Below are positions 38,334 through 48,500 of a stretch of 64,000 bases of DNA, in pieces. The translations under genes and the position numbers were made by a program. The stretch's first letter is position 1, and the number at the start of each line of letters is the position of its first letter. The notes under the pieces were generated by a model, which saw nothing but the letters and a program-made list of their open reading frames with translations, searched no databases and was not told the origin of the DNA. Location: the NCBI GenBank assembly GCA_965178125.1, contig OZ237739.1, positions 682,001 to 746,000 of the forward strand, given 5' to 3'. This DNA comes from Bilabrum cf. latius. Its lineage: Eukaryota > Bigyra: Bicosoecida > Bigyra > Bicosoecida.

Positions 38334-39455
38334 ATGCTAGCGGTAGCTGCAACCCTGCTCGTTGCCTGCAGTTTCGCCAGCGCCCGCCGCGTGCGGGGCC
38401 AGGCGCAGCTGTCTTGGTCTCCCAATCTCCAAATCGCTCCTTCGTCGCGACCGGGCCCCGGCTGCGTGGTTCTCAAGAAGCTCTCTACAGAATTTTCCGG
38501 CCTGTCACCCGAAGGTCTTGATAAGCAGAATCGCTTCGCGCTCTGGAAAAAGACGGCCAAGCGGGTGTTTTGCGTGGTGCCCGGCACCGGCGACAGCCAG
38601 GCGGACATCGTGTGGAAGAAACAGCCAGGGGCCAGCAAGCCGCAGGGCCGCATGCAGCTGGCCGAGATAGTTGCGGTGAAATAGAACGAATGCAAGGGCC
38701 ATAAGAGCTGCATCCTCTTGAAGGGAACCGACCCGAACGGAAAGGCGATTGCCGTGAAAGCCTGGCCAGAGCCCGGCAGCAAAGAAGCCCAGAGGCACCC
38801 CATCATCGAGCTCGCGCACGCCGTGGAGCGGCAGGGCGGAGGAGCAGCCATCTCGAGAGAGCTGCGACTGGACGCCTTCTTGACGCCGCTGTACGGGCTG
38901 GCTCGAACGGATTGCGGCGGCGGGGGAGCGCAGCAGCTGTACGCTTCGGGACCCGAGGTGGAGGCCGTGGGCGCGACGCTGGTGAGGGACCGCCACGGCA
39001 GCCACGAAAGCGCGGCCGGCACGACGCCGGCCGAAGACCTCGTGCTCGCGATTCTGCCCAAAATGACCCAGATGTCGGCGGACGTCGCTGCGGAACTGGC
39101 AGACCCCAAGATCACCCAGGAACGGCGGGACAGCCTCACCCGTCTGCAAACCGACCTGCCGCTCCGAAGGGGCGCCCTGGCGACGCTGCTCGAGGACCCG
39201 GGGGACGATGCCGCGTGCGCCGCCATCTACAACATGTACATCAAGCAGTCGACGGGCGGCGGGACCTACGAAGCAACCCCAGGCTAGTACCCCATGAACC
39301 TGCCGGACAAGGCCGTGCCGGAGACCGCGGCCGACTTTTGCGGCTCGGCAGAGGCAAGGGCGAATATCATCCAAGAGGGCATCGCGTATCTCTCGGCTCA
39401 GCTCTAGGGGTGCCCGATGGGATCCTTCACCGAGGAACTGCTGTCCGGGCGCTGA
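38334..39455 (+). CDS. Signal-peptide or signal-anchor protein with a PH-like segment, unknown function (373 aa)
   Basis: The ATG at 38334 is the first in-frame ATG after TGA at 38172, and TGA is at 39453-39455. Three in-frame TAG codons are read as Gln. The N-terminus MLAVAATLLVACSFASA is a convincing signal peptide or short anchor. Residues about 50-170 have the spacing of a PH-like domain (GCVVLKK..., WKKTAKRVFCVV, QGRMQLAEIVAV, then a C-terminal helix ending IIELAHAVE), but the match is by pattern only, and a PH domain behind a signal peptide would be unusual. The second half is helical, with a Gly-rich turn (DCGGGGAQQ) and no motif I know. It lies 211 bases downstream of, and co-oriented with, the CAF-1-like gene. 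Confidence 0.65.
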
Positions 39456-39574
39456 TGGTGGGGCGCGGGGTGTGCGGAGCATGTGTCGCTCGCTACCTTC
39501 CCCTCTACTGCTGCGAGGTGGCGCGTGTTGGGCCGGCATTGCCTCCAGAGACTGCATCGGGATCAGCTGTGGCT

Positions 39575-39682
39575 AGGGAGCCGCTGTTGCCCCCGATGGC
39601 GAGGGAGCCGCTGTTGCCCCCGATGGCGAGGGAGCCGCTGTTGCCCCCGATGGCGAGGGAGCCGCTGTTGCCCCCGATGGCG
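39575..39682. repeat. 27-bp minisatellite, four perfect or near-perfect units
   Basis: Units begin at 39575, 39602, 39629 and 39656, each agggagccgctgttgccccc plus gatggcg. The array lies 120 bases after the stop of the preceding gene. One frame would read REPLLPPMA repeats, but no supported gene covers it, so it is treated as noncoding. Confidence 0.9.
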
Positions 39683-40015
39683 TAGTCGCCTGCGCAGCGG
39701 CCAGCCAAAATGGGATACGATACTTGGATAGTTTTGAATCATTTTTTTTTCCAGCTCGAGACTCGAGGTTTAACGTCTCTTCACATCTGGAGCGGTAGCC
39801 TTGCGATGCGCCCATGCCCACCGTCCGTATCCGCACCTCCCACGTGCAAGCGCACCTCCTTCCACTCCCCCCTCAGCAACACACCCGTCCCACGAGCCCG
39901 TAATGGCTTCAAGACGCTGCTATCCCTGTCATGACATCGCCCCTGCACAGGCCCCGCAGGAATATGACGCTGCCATTGGCGCAGATGCAGCAATAGGGCC
40001 ATTTTGGGCCAGTGG
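39683..40015. other. Gene-free spacer with a poly-T run
   Basis: Apart from a T9 run near 39744 I see no gene, RNA or repeat here. It begins the repeat-rich island that extends to the ELWxxDGT gene. Confidence 0.4.
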
Positions 40016-40191
40016 AGCCCAACGAGGCAAAAACGAAGGACGAGCCTTGAACCCCAGCCCACTCCCGCCCCGAAGGTGTGGGAAGCGGCAGGCACCTGGC
40101 CAGGCAGCCCAACGAGGCAAGAATGAAGGACGAACCCTGAATACGGCGGCCGGGAATCGCGGCTCGCCCGCGCAGGTGACCCCAGCCACAC
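40016..40191. repeat. Dispersed copy (about 1.3 units) of the tRNA-Gly-derived satellite
   Basis: The sequence from agcccaacgaggcaaaaacg through gcgcaggtgaccccagcc matches the units of the array at 45.5-48.9 kb. It includes the tacggcggccgggaatcg segment that equals the 3' end of the tRNA-Gly gene. It lies about 5.3 kb from the array and in the same orientation. Confidence 0.85.
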
Positions 40192-40223
40192 GTTGGGGAT
40201 GGTAGAGCAGAGTGGGGGGGACG

Positions 40224-40409
40224 ACGGTTCACCGGAAAGTAGTGGAGGAGAAGATGATTGGTGGGGTCATCGGGTTAAGGCGTGGGACTGGAAGGGGGAG
40301 GGACAGGCCGGGCAGGTGGGGGTTTGGGCATGTGTGTGACCAGTGACTCGGATCAGGGGGATTGGATCACCCGACCACATGCGGATGTGGAAGTTGAGAG
40401 GTCACAATT
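40224..40409. repeat. Direct repeat copy 1 (about 186 bp)
   Basis: The segment from cggttcaccggaaagtagtg to aagttgagaggtcacaatt recurs with scattered changes at 40741-40935. Each copy ends identically (cccgaccacatgcggatgtg followed by gaagttgagaggtcacaatt). Function unknown. Confidence 0.85.
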
Positions 40410-40740
40410 GTTGGTGAGGCCAGCAAGGTCTCTGAGATTGAGGTCGCGCGGTGGGCGCAGGACCCGCTCGAGGTGCAGGAGCAGATGCGACGTAGCGATG
40501 CGGAGGAGTGAGAGAGAAAGAAAGCGGCTAGGGATGCAGACCAGGAGCGGCGGCGACGCGGGGTGGGCGACAGGTGGAAAGGGGGGTGGTGTGGGTGGAG
40601 CAGAGAGAGAGGGCGAGGGATCGGGGGGGGGGCGGAGCGGAAGGAGAGGGCGAGGGGTGGGGGGGGGGGGGGAGGGGGCGGAGCGGAGAGAGAAGGCGAT
40701 AGATGGGCGGGGGGGGCAAAGCAGGGAGGAGGGGGGGGCG
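40410..40740. repeat. G-rich low-complexity spacer
   Basis: Purine-rich, strongly G-biased DNA with runs of up to 12 G (40630-40740) lies between the two direct repeats. On the G-rich strand it could form G-quadruplexes. No gene is supported. Confidence 0.7.
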
Positions 40741-40935
40741 GCGGTTCACCAAGTGGGGAGGAAGTAGTGGAGGAGAAGATGAGTGGTGGGGTCATCTGGT
40801 TGATACGGCGGATAGAAAGGGGGAGGCACAGGCCGGGCAGGTGGGGGGTTGGGCATGTGGGGGACGAGTGACTCGGATCAGGGGGGATCGGATCACCCGA
40901 CCACATGCGGATGTGGAAGTTGAGAGGTCACAATT
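40741..40935. repeat. Direct repeat copy 2 (about 195 bp)
   Basis: Second copy of the repeat at 40224-40409, with small insertions in the G runs. The two copies bracket the G-rich spacer. Confidence 0.85.
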
Positions 40936-41290
40936 AGACTCGAGCGGCAATCAAGCCGCGTGCTATTCGGGCGCTGAGGGGCAGCGCTCGCCATTTTTTG
41001 CCTTATTAACCTCTTGCTCTACTATAGTTTCAAGTCAGGCATCACAGAAGCGCACAGAGCGCGCTGAGCGTCGGGCGGCATCAAAAGCCGGTCCGAGTGG
41101 AGATGTGGCGCTGGAATTGTAGCACATTTTGGGGAGCACGCGCACCAACCAGCGCAGAAAGAGAGACGCCTGCAGCACAAAGTAACATACACTGAGTGCA
41201 GGTGGCGTACAACGAAAGTTGAGCTTACAGCTGAACATCAGAAATTCCTCTTGCGTCGAGGCAGCCACGGGTGGAAAAATGAGCTTCTGA

Positions 41291-41923
41291 AGTGTGCCAG
41301 CCGCACACAACCTTGCGACATTTCGCAATAATGTGAAGGCACATCGACATCGACCTTTGGAATGCATCAAGGAATATTTGGCGGAGACAGCGCTTAAGGA
41401 GGCGCTGTTTAAAGCCCCCGACGTTCCCATCGCCTTCCTACAGGACAAGGTCGGACCACACAACCTTGGCAAAGGCGTGGTCGCGGCCTGCACGGATAAT
41501 CAGGACCATTAGTCAGTTCTCGAGCCTGCAAATGATTCGGTGGTATGGTGTCTGGCCGAGAACGAGCTGACCTATGCCCCAAACGAACCCGAGGAGTTAT
41601 TAATAATCCTATTCAGTGTCGCGTGCTCGCATAGCGGCACCTGCGTGCGTGGCAGTAGGATCACCAGGCCAGCGTGCTATAAATGCTTAAAAAATTGGTT
41701 TTGGAGGGGAGAGAGATCTCGCTACATGCTGCTGTCGGGGTCGTGCACGCACGTCGCAGGGGCAGCGAGAGGAAAAGGGGGCAGACTACGAAATTGGCTG
41801 GCGGTGCAGGTGACAGTGTGGATAGGACGCTTAGATAGGCTCACAGAGGTGTCAAGGTTAAATCTGGAGTCGCACTGGGGGTACGGCCAAGTTATCGTGC
41901 CTGCTCAATTGGATGCATTCTAG
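41291..41923 (+). other. Unassigned open frame without a start codon (possible exon fragment)
   Basis: With TAG read as Gln the frame stays open for about 630 bases after a TGA at 41288. It contains plausible protein-like sequence (for example DVPIAFLQDKVGPHNLGKG and SVVWCLAENELTYAPNEPEE). There is no upstream ATG, no obvious splice acceptor and no family I recognise. The composition is more AT-rich than the neighbouring genes. It may be an exon of an unrecognised gene, an old mobile-element fragment, or chance. Confidence 0.25.
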
Positions 41924-41948
41924 CCGGCCGCTTCTCGCCCATGCGCAG

Positions 41949-44900
41949 TCAGCCGATCCTGTACAGCTCGAACCCATTCGCGGCCGTGAACGCAGTCAAA
42001 TACAGCTTGCCGTCGAACCACGTCAGGTAGCCTGCATAAGGGGTCGGCATGGCACTCGGGTCGGTGAATCTAGCGCATTCGTGGTTCGTCTTGCAGGTCC
42101 ACACGTGGTCGTCGTCACCGCCTCCGACGAACCACAGTTTGTCCCCGCTCGGGGCGGGCGCCAGGTACTCGGGTGAGACGCCGTTACCTCCCTGAACCAG
42201 GTCCGCCACGATGGAGCACGTGTCATCCGTCCCGCAGCTCCACAGCTCCGTTTGGTACGCGTTGGTCACGGCCTAAAAGTACAGCCTGTTGTTGAAGACT
42301 GCCATGTTCTTCGGGTTAGATGGGGTGCCTGCAGCCGGCTCGATGTCCTAGACCAGAGCGCAGACGTCACTGGTGTCGCATGACCACAGCTCTCGCTAGT
42401 AAGGGCTCACAATGGCGCTAAAGTATAGCTTGTTGTTGAACACCGTGATGTCCGCGATCGCGGTGCCGGTCGCTCCTGCGACAATCTCGACTGCAGTGCA
42501 AGTCTCGCTGGTGTCGCACTTGTGGATCTCCTCACCAGTCGTCTGCGCTTTGGCCTCGAAGTACAGGTGATTATTTAGCACTACGAGACCGGCAGGTACC
42601 GAGTTGCCGTTCGTCTACGGTGCGAAGTCGCGGACAAGCCCGCACTGGTACTGGCCGTCGCAAGCATACAGCTCGCGGAAGGAAGTGGGGTCAAACGCCT
42701 AGAAGTAGATCTTGCTGTTGAACACGGCAAAGTCGGTCGGCAACGACCCCGTTGTACCTGGCTAGAGCTCGATGTAGTCGCAGTTGTTGCTTGCATCGCA
42801 GTAGAAGGGCTCCTTGCCTCCCGCTCCGCTTGCCGTGAACCAGACCTCGCTGTTGAATTCGGTGAATCCGCTTGGGTGGGAACTTCCAGTTCCGGCGTTG
42901 ATGTCCATCACAAGCTCGCATGTCCCGGAGGTGTCGCATCTCCAAGGCTCTTTGCCCTCGTTTACGGACTTGGCTCCCATGTATAGGTGTCCCAGGGCAA
43001 CGGCCAGGTGGTTGGGGCTGCCTGAGTCGCTGCCGGATTGGAACTCGTGGAAGAGCCCGATGGTGGGAATAGCCGATGGAGAGGGGGTATTGCTGGGCGA
43101 ATGACTTGGGGTTGGTGAGTTGGACGGGGTCTGGGAAGGAGTGGCCGAAGCACTGCTTGTAGTGGACGGGGTCTGCGATGGGGAAGATAGGATACATGCT
43201 TGAGCCTATACCAAGAAGAATAGCAGGGAAGCGGTAGCAGACGTATTGTTATAGTAATGCGCAGCCCAAGCGTCTCACGGGAGTCGATGAAGCCGTCGAC
43301 GTGGTTGAGGGTGTAGGTGTCTCCGAAGGGGTGCTGCTGGGGGTCTGCGGCGATCACAGACGAGAGAGGTCACGGCAGCAGGCGCGGGGATACAGTGTCT
43401 AGGAAACCATTGAATCTTTCATGGGGAGTACTTTTTTCGTTGCCAGAGGAAGCCATAATATGGTTATCCGATTGCCAACCAACTGAATGTAGGGCTATCT
43501 CTCACCGGCGTCTGGGTTGCAGTAATGGAAGGAGTCGGTGTCTCGCTTGGCGTCTGCGGGTGTGTTTGGTGATGGCACAGCTGATGGTAGGTGCGATTGC
43601 GGATGTAATGTCTTTGTTGCCATTCCTCCCTTCAATCAGCGGGAGGAAGAAATGCAAGGCAGGATACAGCAACGGCGGCTCGTGGCTCAATTGTATTCTC
43701 ACGGGCGTGCTTGAGGCCGTATTGGTGGTAGACGGAGTCGGCGTGGCAGACGAAGTCGAAGTTGTGCTGGGGGACTGCGATGAATTGTTGGAAGGGAATG
43801 GATGCGGTTCGGTGGGTCTATCACCACTGGCTGCTGGGCAGGAGGAGCCCGGCGACAGAGGGGTTTAGCTGGGCGGGAACTACGATCATCTCACAGGCGT
43901 TGCACTCGTGGTAGGGGTCGTGCTAGGGGTAGGACTGACCGTAGCTGTGGATGTCGTGCTTGACGTCTGCGCGGGGGAGGGTACGCATAGATTTCATGTC
44001 ACGAGGGGCACTACTTGCTCTGTGGGCGACTAAATCGATGCTTGGGGGTGCACAGAGACTCACTGGCGTGGCGCTGCTGGTGGTTGTGGTCGATGGAGTC
44101 GGTGTGGCGCTGCTGGTGCTTGTGGTCGATGGAGTCGGTGTGGCGCTGCTGGTGCTTGTGGTCGATGGAGTCGGTGTGGCGCTGCTGGTGCTTGTGGTCG
44201 ATGGGGTGGGCGTGGCGCTCGGCAGCTGGGGAACAGACGAAGCTTGGGCCGCCACAGCGGGCTCTAGAATCCTCCGTACGCCACTGATGACACTGCCGCC
44301 GATAGTCGTGGCGCTGCAGCCGCTTGTTGTTCCCTGGATGGGCTCCTCATCACTGGCAGCAGCTGCGGCTTGGGCATGCAGCTCGCCAACCACGCGGGCA
44401 ACATCGGCCGCAGTAGCGTTGCTTCCAGGCACTGCAACGACTGAAACGGCGACGTAGGCCTCCGAGCTACCCTGAGCAGGGGTGCCAGCGGTGATGGAGA
44501 TCGAAGGCCCGGCGTCGATAGCCGCGGTCACGGAGTCTATCCAGTCGTGTTGCACCGCGGCCTGCGTCCCTGGCTCCAGCGGGTTGCATGGGATCGTGAT
44601 CTGGGCTTCACGCGCTGGCTGCACGAAAACTTCGGCACGCGTCATGATGGCTTCAAAGTGCGTCCCGTTGGTCAGCCCCGCGATAGTGGCTTCGTCCAGG
44701 GACGCGCCCTCGGCGCAGCCGGTGCCAAACGTGCCGGGCGGGCACTGGCACGCGCTCACACCCGTATGCTAGCCGCCTGAATGTAGAGGTGTGCATGAAC
44801 CATCACCACACGCATTATTGTCGGCGCTGTCGCATCTCGCTGAGCCCCAGGCGGATTGTAAGGGTGAGGAGGAACCGTTGGTCCCGCCGTCGTCCCCGCC

Positions 44901-45146
44901 TGCGGAAGCCAGCACGGCAGCTGCCGCTGCGCCACCGGCAAGCAAAAGAAGCAGAACAATAGCAGCAGTGCCGTACATACCCAGGCAGCCGCAGCAGATG
45001 CCGGCAGCAGCTGCCTTGTTGTCGTCTTCTTTGTCGCTCTTGGTAACCTTTGCAGGGGCCGTCACAGGCACTGCTCGCGAAAATCTCGCATCTTTTTTCA
45101 TTGGATTTTCGTTTGAAAATCCCTATTCCACGTCAGAGCCGCTCAT
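41949..45146 (-). CDS. Type II membrane protein with mucin-like linker and ELWxxDGT repeats, six exons (854 aa)
   Basis: Exons on the minus strand are 45146-44064, 43966-43895, 43774-43703, 43553-43506, 43344-43279 and 43172-41949 (TGA 41949-41951). All junctions are phase 0, 855 codons in total. A short cytosolic N-terminus (MSGSDVEQGF...) precedes a TM segment (GTAAIVLLLLLAGGAAAAAV). Outside come an EGF-like Cys motif (ACGDGSCTPLHSGG, ACQCPPGTFGTGC), a roughly 200-residue region, and a Ser/Thr/Pro linker built from a 12-residue tandem repeat (TPTPSTTSTSSA) plus four small exons. The final exon encodes about six ELWxxDGT-like repeats (for example NNRLYF-TAG-AVTNAYQTELWSC), a probable beta-propeller; TAG sits at the Gln of LYFQA. 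Eight TAG codons. Surface display with ligand binding is inferred. Confidence 0.85.
43173..44063 (-). other. Five phase-0 introns separating Ser/Thr/Pro exon cassettes
   Basis: Introns are 43967-44063, 43775-43894, 43554-43702, 43345-43505 and 43173-43278 (97-161 bp). Every donor is CCN followed by GTGAGT or GTGAGA. Every acceptor is CGCAG, followed by ACN or TCC. The cassettes between them are 72, 72, 48 and 66 bases, all multiples of three, and all encode Thr/Ser-Pro-rich peptide. Any cassette could be skipped without changing frame. Confidence 0.85.
44068..44211 (-). repeat. 36-bp tandem repeat coding for the mucin-like linker (four units)
   Basis: Units start at 44068, 44104, 44140 and 44176, each encoding TPTPSTTSTSSA or a one-residue variant on the minus strand. 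They lie inside exon 1 of the ELWxxDGT gene, next to its first intron. Confidence 0.92.
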
Positions 45147-45506
45147 GGTTTCGCGAGACTAAGAAAAGCTGAGCACGCGCCGCGCGGCGCTAGCACGCGC
45201 CACGGCAGCGTTTAGTCGTGACGACTCGCGCCTGCCACTGCAGACCCCTCAGTGGGGGAGGGGGGGGGGGGCGGGCGGTGTACCGCCTCTTCGAGGCGAA
45301 ATCCTGTGCCCCCCTTATTAAACTGCGTGTTACTGGCCAACAATTAAAGTGATATTATCCCGGAGATGACATATAAGTTCTAAAAATGGTAGAAAGAGCC
45401 AAGAATGGTAGCAAATTTTTATTAGAAGATGCGACGACCCCAACGTCCCGCAAGGGTTCCGATACCCTAATCCGATCCAGTGTGAGAGGGTCACGTATTC
45501 ACAAAG
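45147..45506. other. Gene-free spacer upstream of the ELWxxDGT gene
   Basis: It contains a G-run (45255-45275) and an AT-rich stretch (45310-45430) but no supported gene or RNA. It should include the promoter of the minus-strand ELWxxDGT gene and borders the satellite array. Confidence 0.4.
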
Positions 45507-48500
45507 GAATCGCGGCTCGCCCGCGCAGGTGACCCCAGCTCACTCCCGCCCCGAAGGTGTGGGAAGCGGCAGGCACCTGCCCAGGCAGCCCAACGAGGCA
45601 AAAACGAAGGACGAAGCCTTGAATACGGCGGCCGGGAATCGTGGCTCGCCCGCGCAGGTGACCCCAGCCCACTCCCGCCCCGAAGGTGCGGGAAGCGGCA
45701 GGCACCTGGCCAGTGGCAGCCCGACGAGGCAAAAATGAAGGACGAAGCCTTGAGTACGGCGGCGGGGAATCGCGGCTCGCCCGCGCAGGTGACCCCAGCT
45801 CACCCCCCGCCCCGAAGGCGTGGGAAGCGGCAGGCACCTGGCCAGTGGCAGCCCGACAAGGCAAAAATGAAGGACGAAGCCTTGAGTTCTACGGCGGCCG
45901 GGAATCGTGGCTCGCCCGCGCAGGTGACCCCAGCCCACTCCCGCCCCGAAGGTGCGGGAAGCGGCAGGCACCTGCCCAGGCAGCCCAACGAGGCAAAAAC
46001 GAAGGACGAAGCCTTGAATACGGCGGCCGGGAATCGCGGCTCGCCCGCGCAGGTGACCCCAGCTCACCTCCCGCCCCCCTCGGTGCGGGCAGCGGCAGGC
46101 ACCTGGCCAGGCAGCCCAACGAGGCAAAAATGAAGGACGAAGCCTTGAGTACGGCGGCGGGGAATCTCGGCTCGCCCGCGCAGGTGACCCCAGCTCACCC
46201 CCCGCCCCGAAGGCGTGGGAAGCGGCAGGCACCTGGCCAGTGGCAGCCCGACAAGGCAAAAATGAAGGACGAAGCCTTGAGTTCTACGGCGGCCGGGAAT
46301 CGCGGCTCGCCCGCGCAGGTGACCCCAGCTCACCTCCCGCCCCGAAGGTGGTGTGGGAAGCGGCAGGCACCTGGCCAGGCAGCCCAACGAGGCAAAAATG
46401 AAGGACGAAGCCTTGAGTTCTACGGCGGCCGGGAATCGCGGCTCGCCCGCGCAGGTGACCCCAGCTCACCCCCCGCCCCGAAGGCGTGGGAAGCGGCAGG
46501 CACCTGGCCAGTGGCAGCCCGACAAGGCAAAAATGAAGGACGAAGCCTTGAGTTCTACGGCGGCCGGGAATCGCGGCTCGCCCGCGCAGGTGACCCCAGC
46601 TCACCTCCCGCCCCGAAGGTGGTGTGGGAAGCGGCAGGCACCTGGCCAGGCAGCCCAACGAGGCAAAAATGAAGGACGAAGCCTTGAGTTCTACGGCGGC
46701 CGGGAATCGCGGCTCGCCCGCGCAGGTGACCCCAGCTCACCTCCCGCCCCGAAGGTGCGGGAAGCGGCAGGCACCTGGCCAGTGGCAGCCTAACGAGGCA
46801 AAAATGAAGGACGAAGCCTTGAGTTCTACGGCGGCCGGGAATCGCGGCTCGCCCGCGCAGGTGACCCCAGCTCACCCCCCGCCCCGAAGGTGGTGTGGGA
46901 AGCGGCAGGCACCTGGCCAGGCAGCCCAACGAGGCAAAAATGAAGGACGAAGCCTTGAGTTCTACGGCGGCCGGGAATCGCGGCTCGCCCGCGCAGGTGA
47001 CCCCAGCTCACCCCCCGCCCCGAAGGTGGTGTGGGAAGCGGCAGGCACCTGGCCAGTGGCAGCCCAACGAGGCAAAAATGAAGGACGAAGCCTTGAAATC
47101 TACGGCGGCCGGGAATCGCGGCTCGCCCGCGCAGGTGACCCCAGCTCACCTCCCGCCCCGAAGGTGGTGTGGGAAGCGGCAGGCACCTGGCCAGGCAGCC
47201 CAACGAGGCAAAAATGAAGGACGAAGCCTTGAAATCTACGGCGGCCGGGAATCGCGGCTCGCCCGCGCAGGTGACCCCAGCTCACTCCCCGCCCCGAAGG
47301 TGCGGGAAGCGGCAGGCACCTGGCCAGGCAGCCCGACAAGGCAAAAATGAAGGACGAGCCTTGAATACGGCGGCCGGGAATCGTGGCTCGCCCGCGCAGG
47401 TGACCCCAGCCCACTCCCGCCCCCCTCGGTGCGGGCAGCGGCAGGCACCTGGCCAGGCAGCCCAACGAGGCAAAAATGAAGGACGAAGCCTTGAGTACGG
47501 CGGCCGGGAATCGCGGCTCGCCCGCGCAGGTGACCCCAGCTCACCCCCCGCCCCGAAGGCGTGGGAAGCGGCAGGCACCTGGCCAGGCAGCCCGATAAGG
47601 CAAAAATGAAGGACGAAGCCTTGAAATCTACGGCGGCCGGGAATCGCGGCTCGCCCGCGCAGGTGACCCCAGCCCACTCCCCGCCCCGAAGGTGCGGGAA
47701 GCGGCAGGCACCTGGCCAGGCAGCCCGACAAGGCAAAAATGAAGGACGAAGCCTTGAAATCTACGGCGGCCGGGAATCGCGGCTCGCCCGCGCAGGTGAC
47801 CCCAGCTCACTCCCCGCCCCGAAGGTGCGGGAAGCGGCAGGCACCTGGCCAGGCAGCCCAACGAGGCAAAAATGAAGGACGAAGCCTTGAGTTCTACGGC
47901 GGCCGGGAATCGCGGCTCGCCCGCGCAGGTGACCCCAGCCCACCCCCCGCCCCGAAGGTGCGGGAAGCGGCAGGCACCTGGCCAGGCAGCCCAACGAGGC
48001 AAAAATGAAGGACGAAGCCTTGAAATCTACGGCGGCCGGGAATCGCGGCTCGCCCGCGCAGGTGACCCCAGCTCACTCCCGCCCCCCTCGGTGCGGGCAG
48101 CGGCAGGCACCTGGCCAGGCAGCCCGACAAGGCAAAAATGAAGGACGAGCCTTGAAATCTACGGCGGCCGGGAATCGCGGCTCGCCCGCGCAGGTGACCC
48201 CAGCCCACCCCCGCCCCCCTCGGTGCGGGAAGCGGCAGGCACCTGGCCAGGCAGCCCAACGAGGCAAAAATGAAGGACGAAGCCTTGAAATCTACGGCGG
48301 CCGGGAATCGCGGCTCGCCCGCGCAGGTGACCCCAGCTCACTCCCGCCCCCCTCGGTGCGGGCAGCGGCAGGCACCTGGCCAGGCAGCCCGACAAGGCAA
48401 AAATGAAGGACGAGCCTTGAATACGGCGGCCGGGAATCGCGGCTCGCCCGCGCAGGTGACCCCAGCTCACTCCCCGCCCCGAAGGTGCGGGAAGCGGCAG

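Noticed and set aside
41035-41493. 152-codon minus-strand ORF
   Set aside because: Its sequence is Cys/Ser/Leu-rich without a recognisable domain. It overlaps the opposite-strand open frame and nothing favours it.
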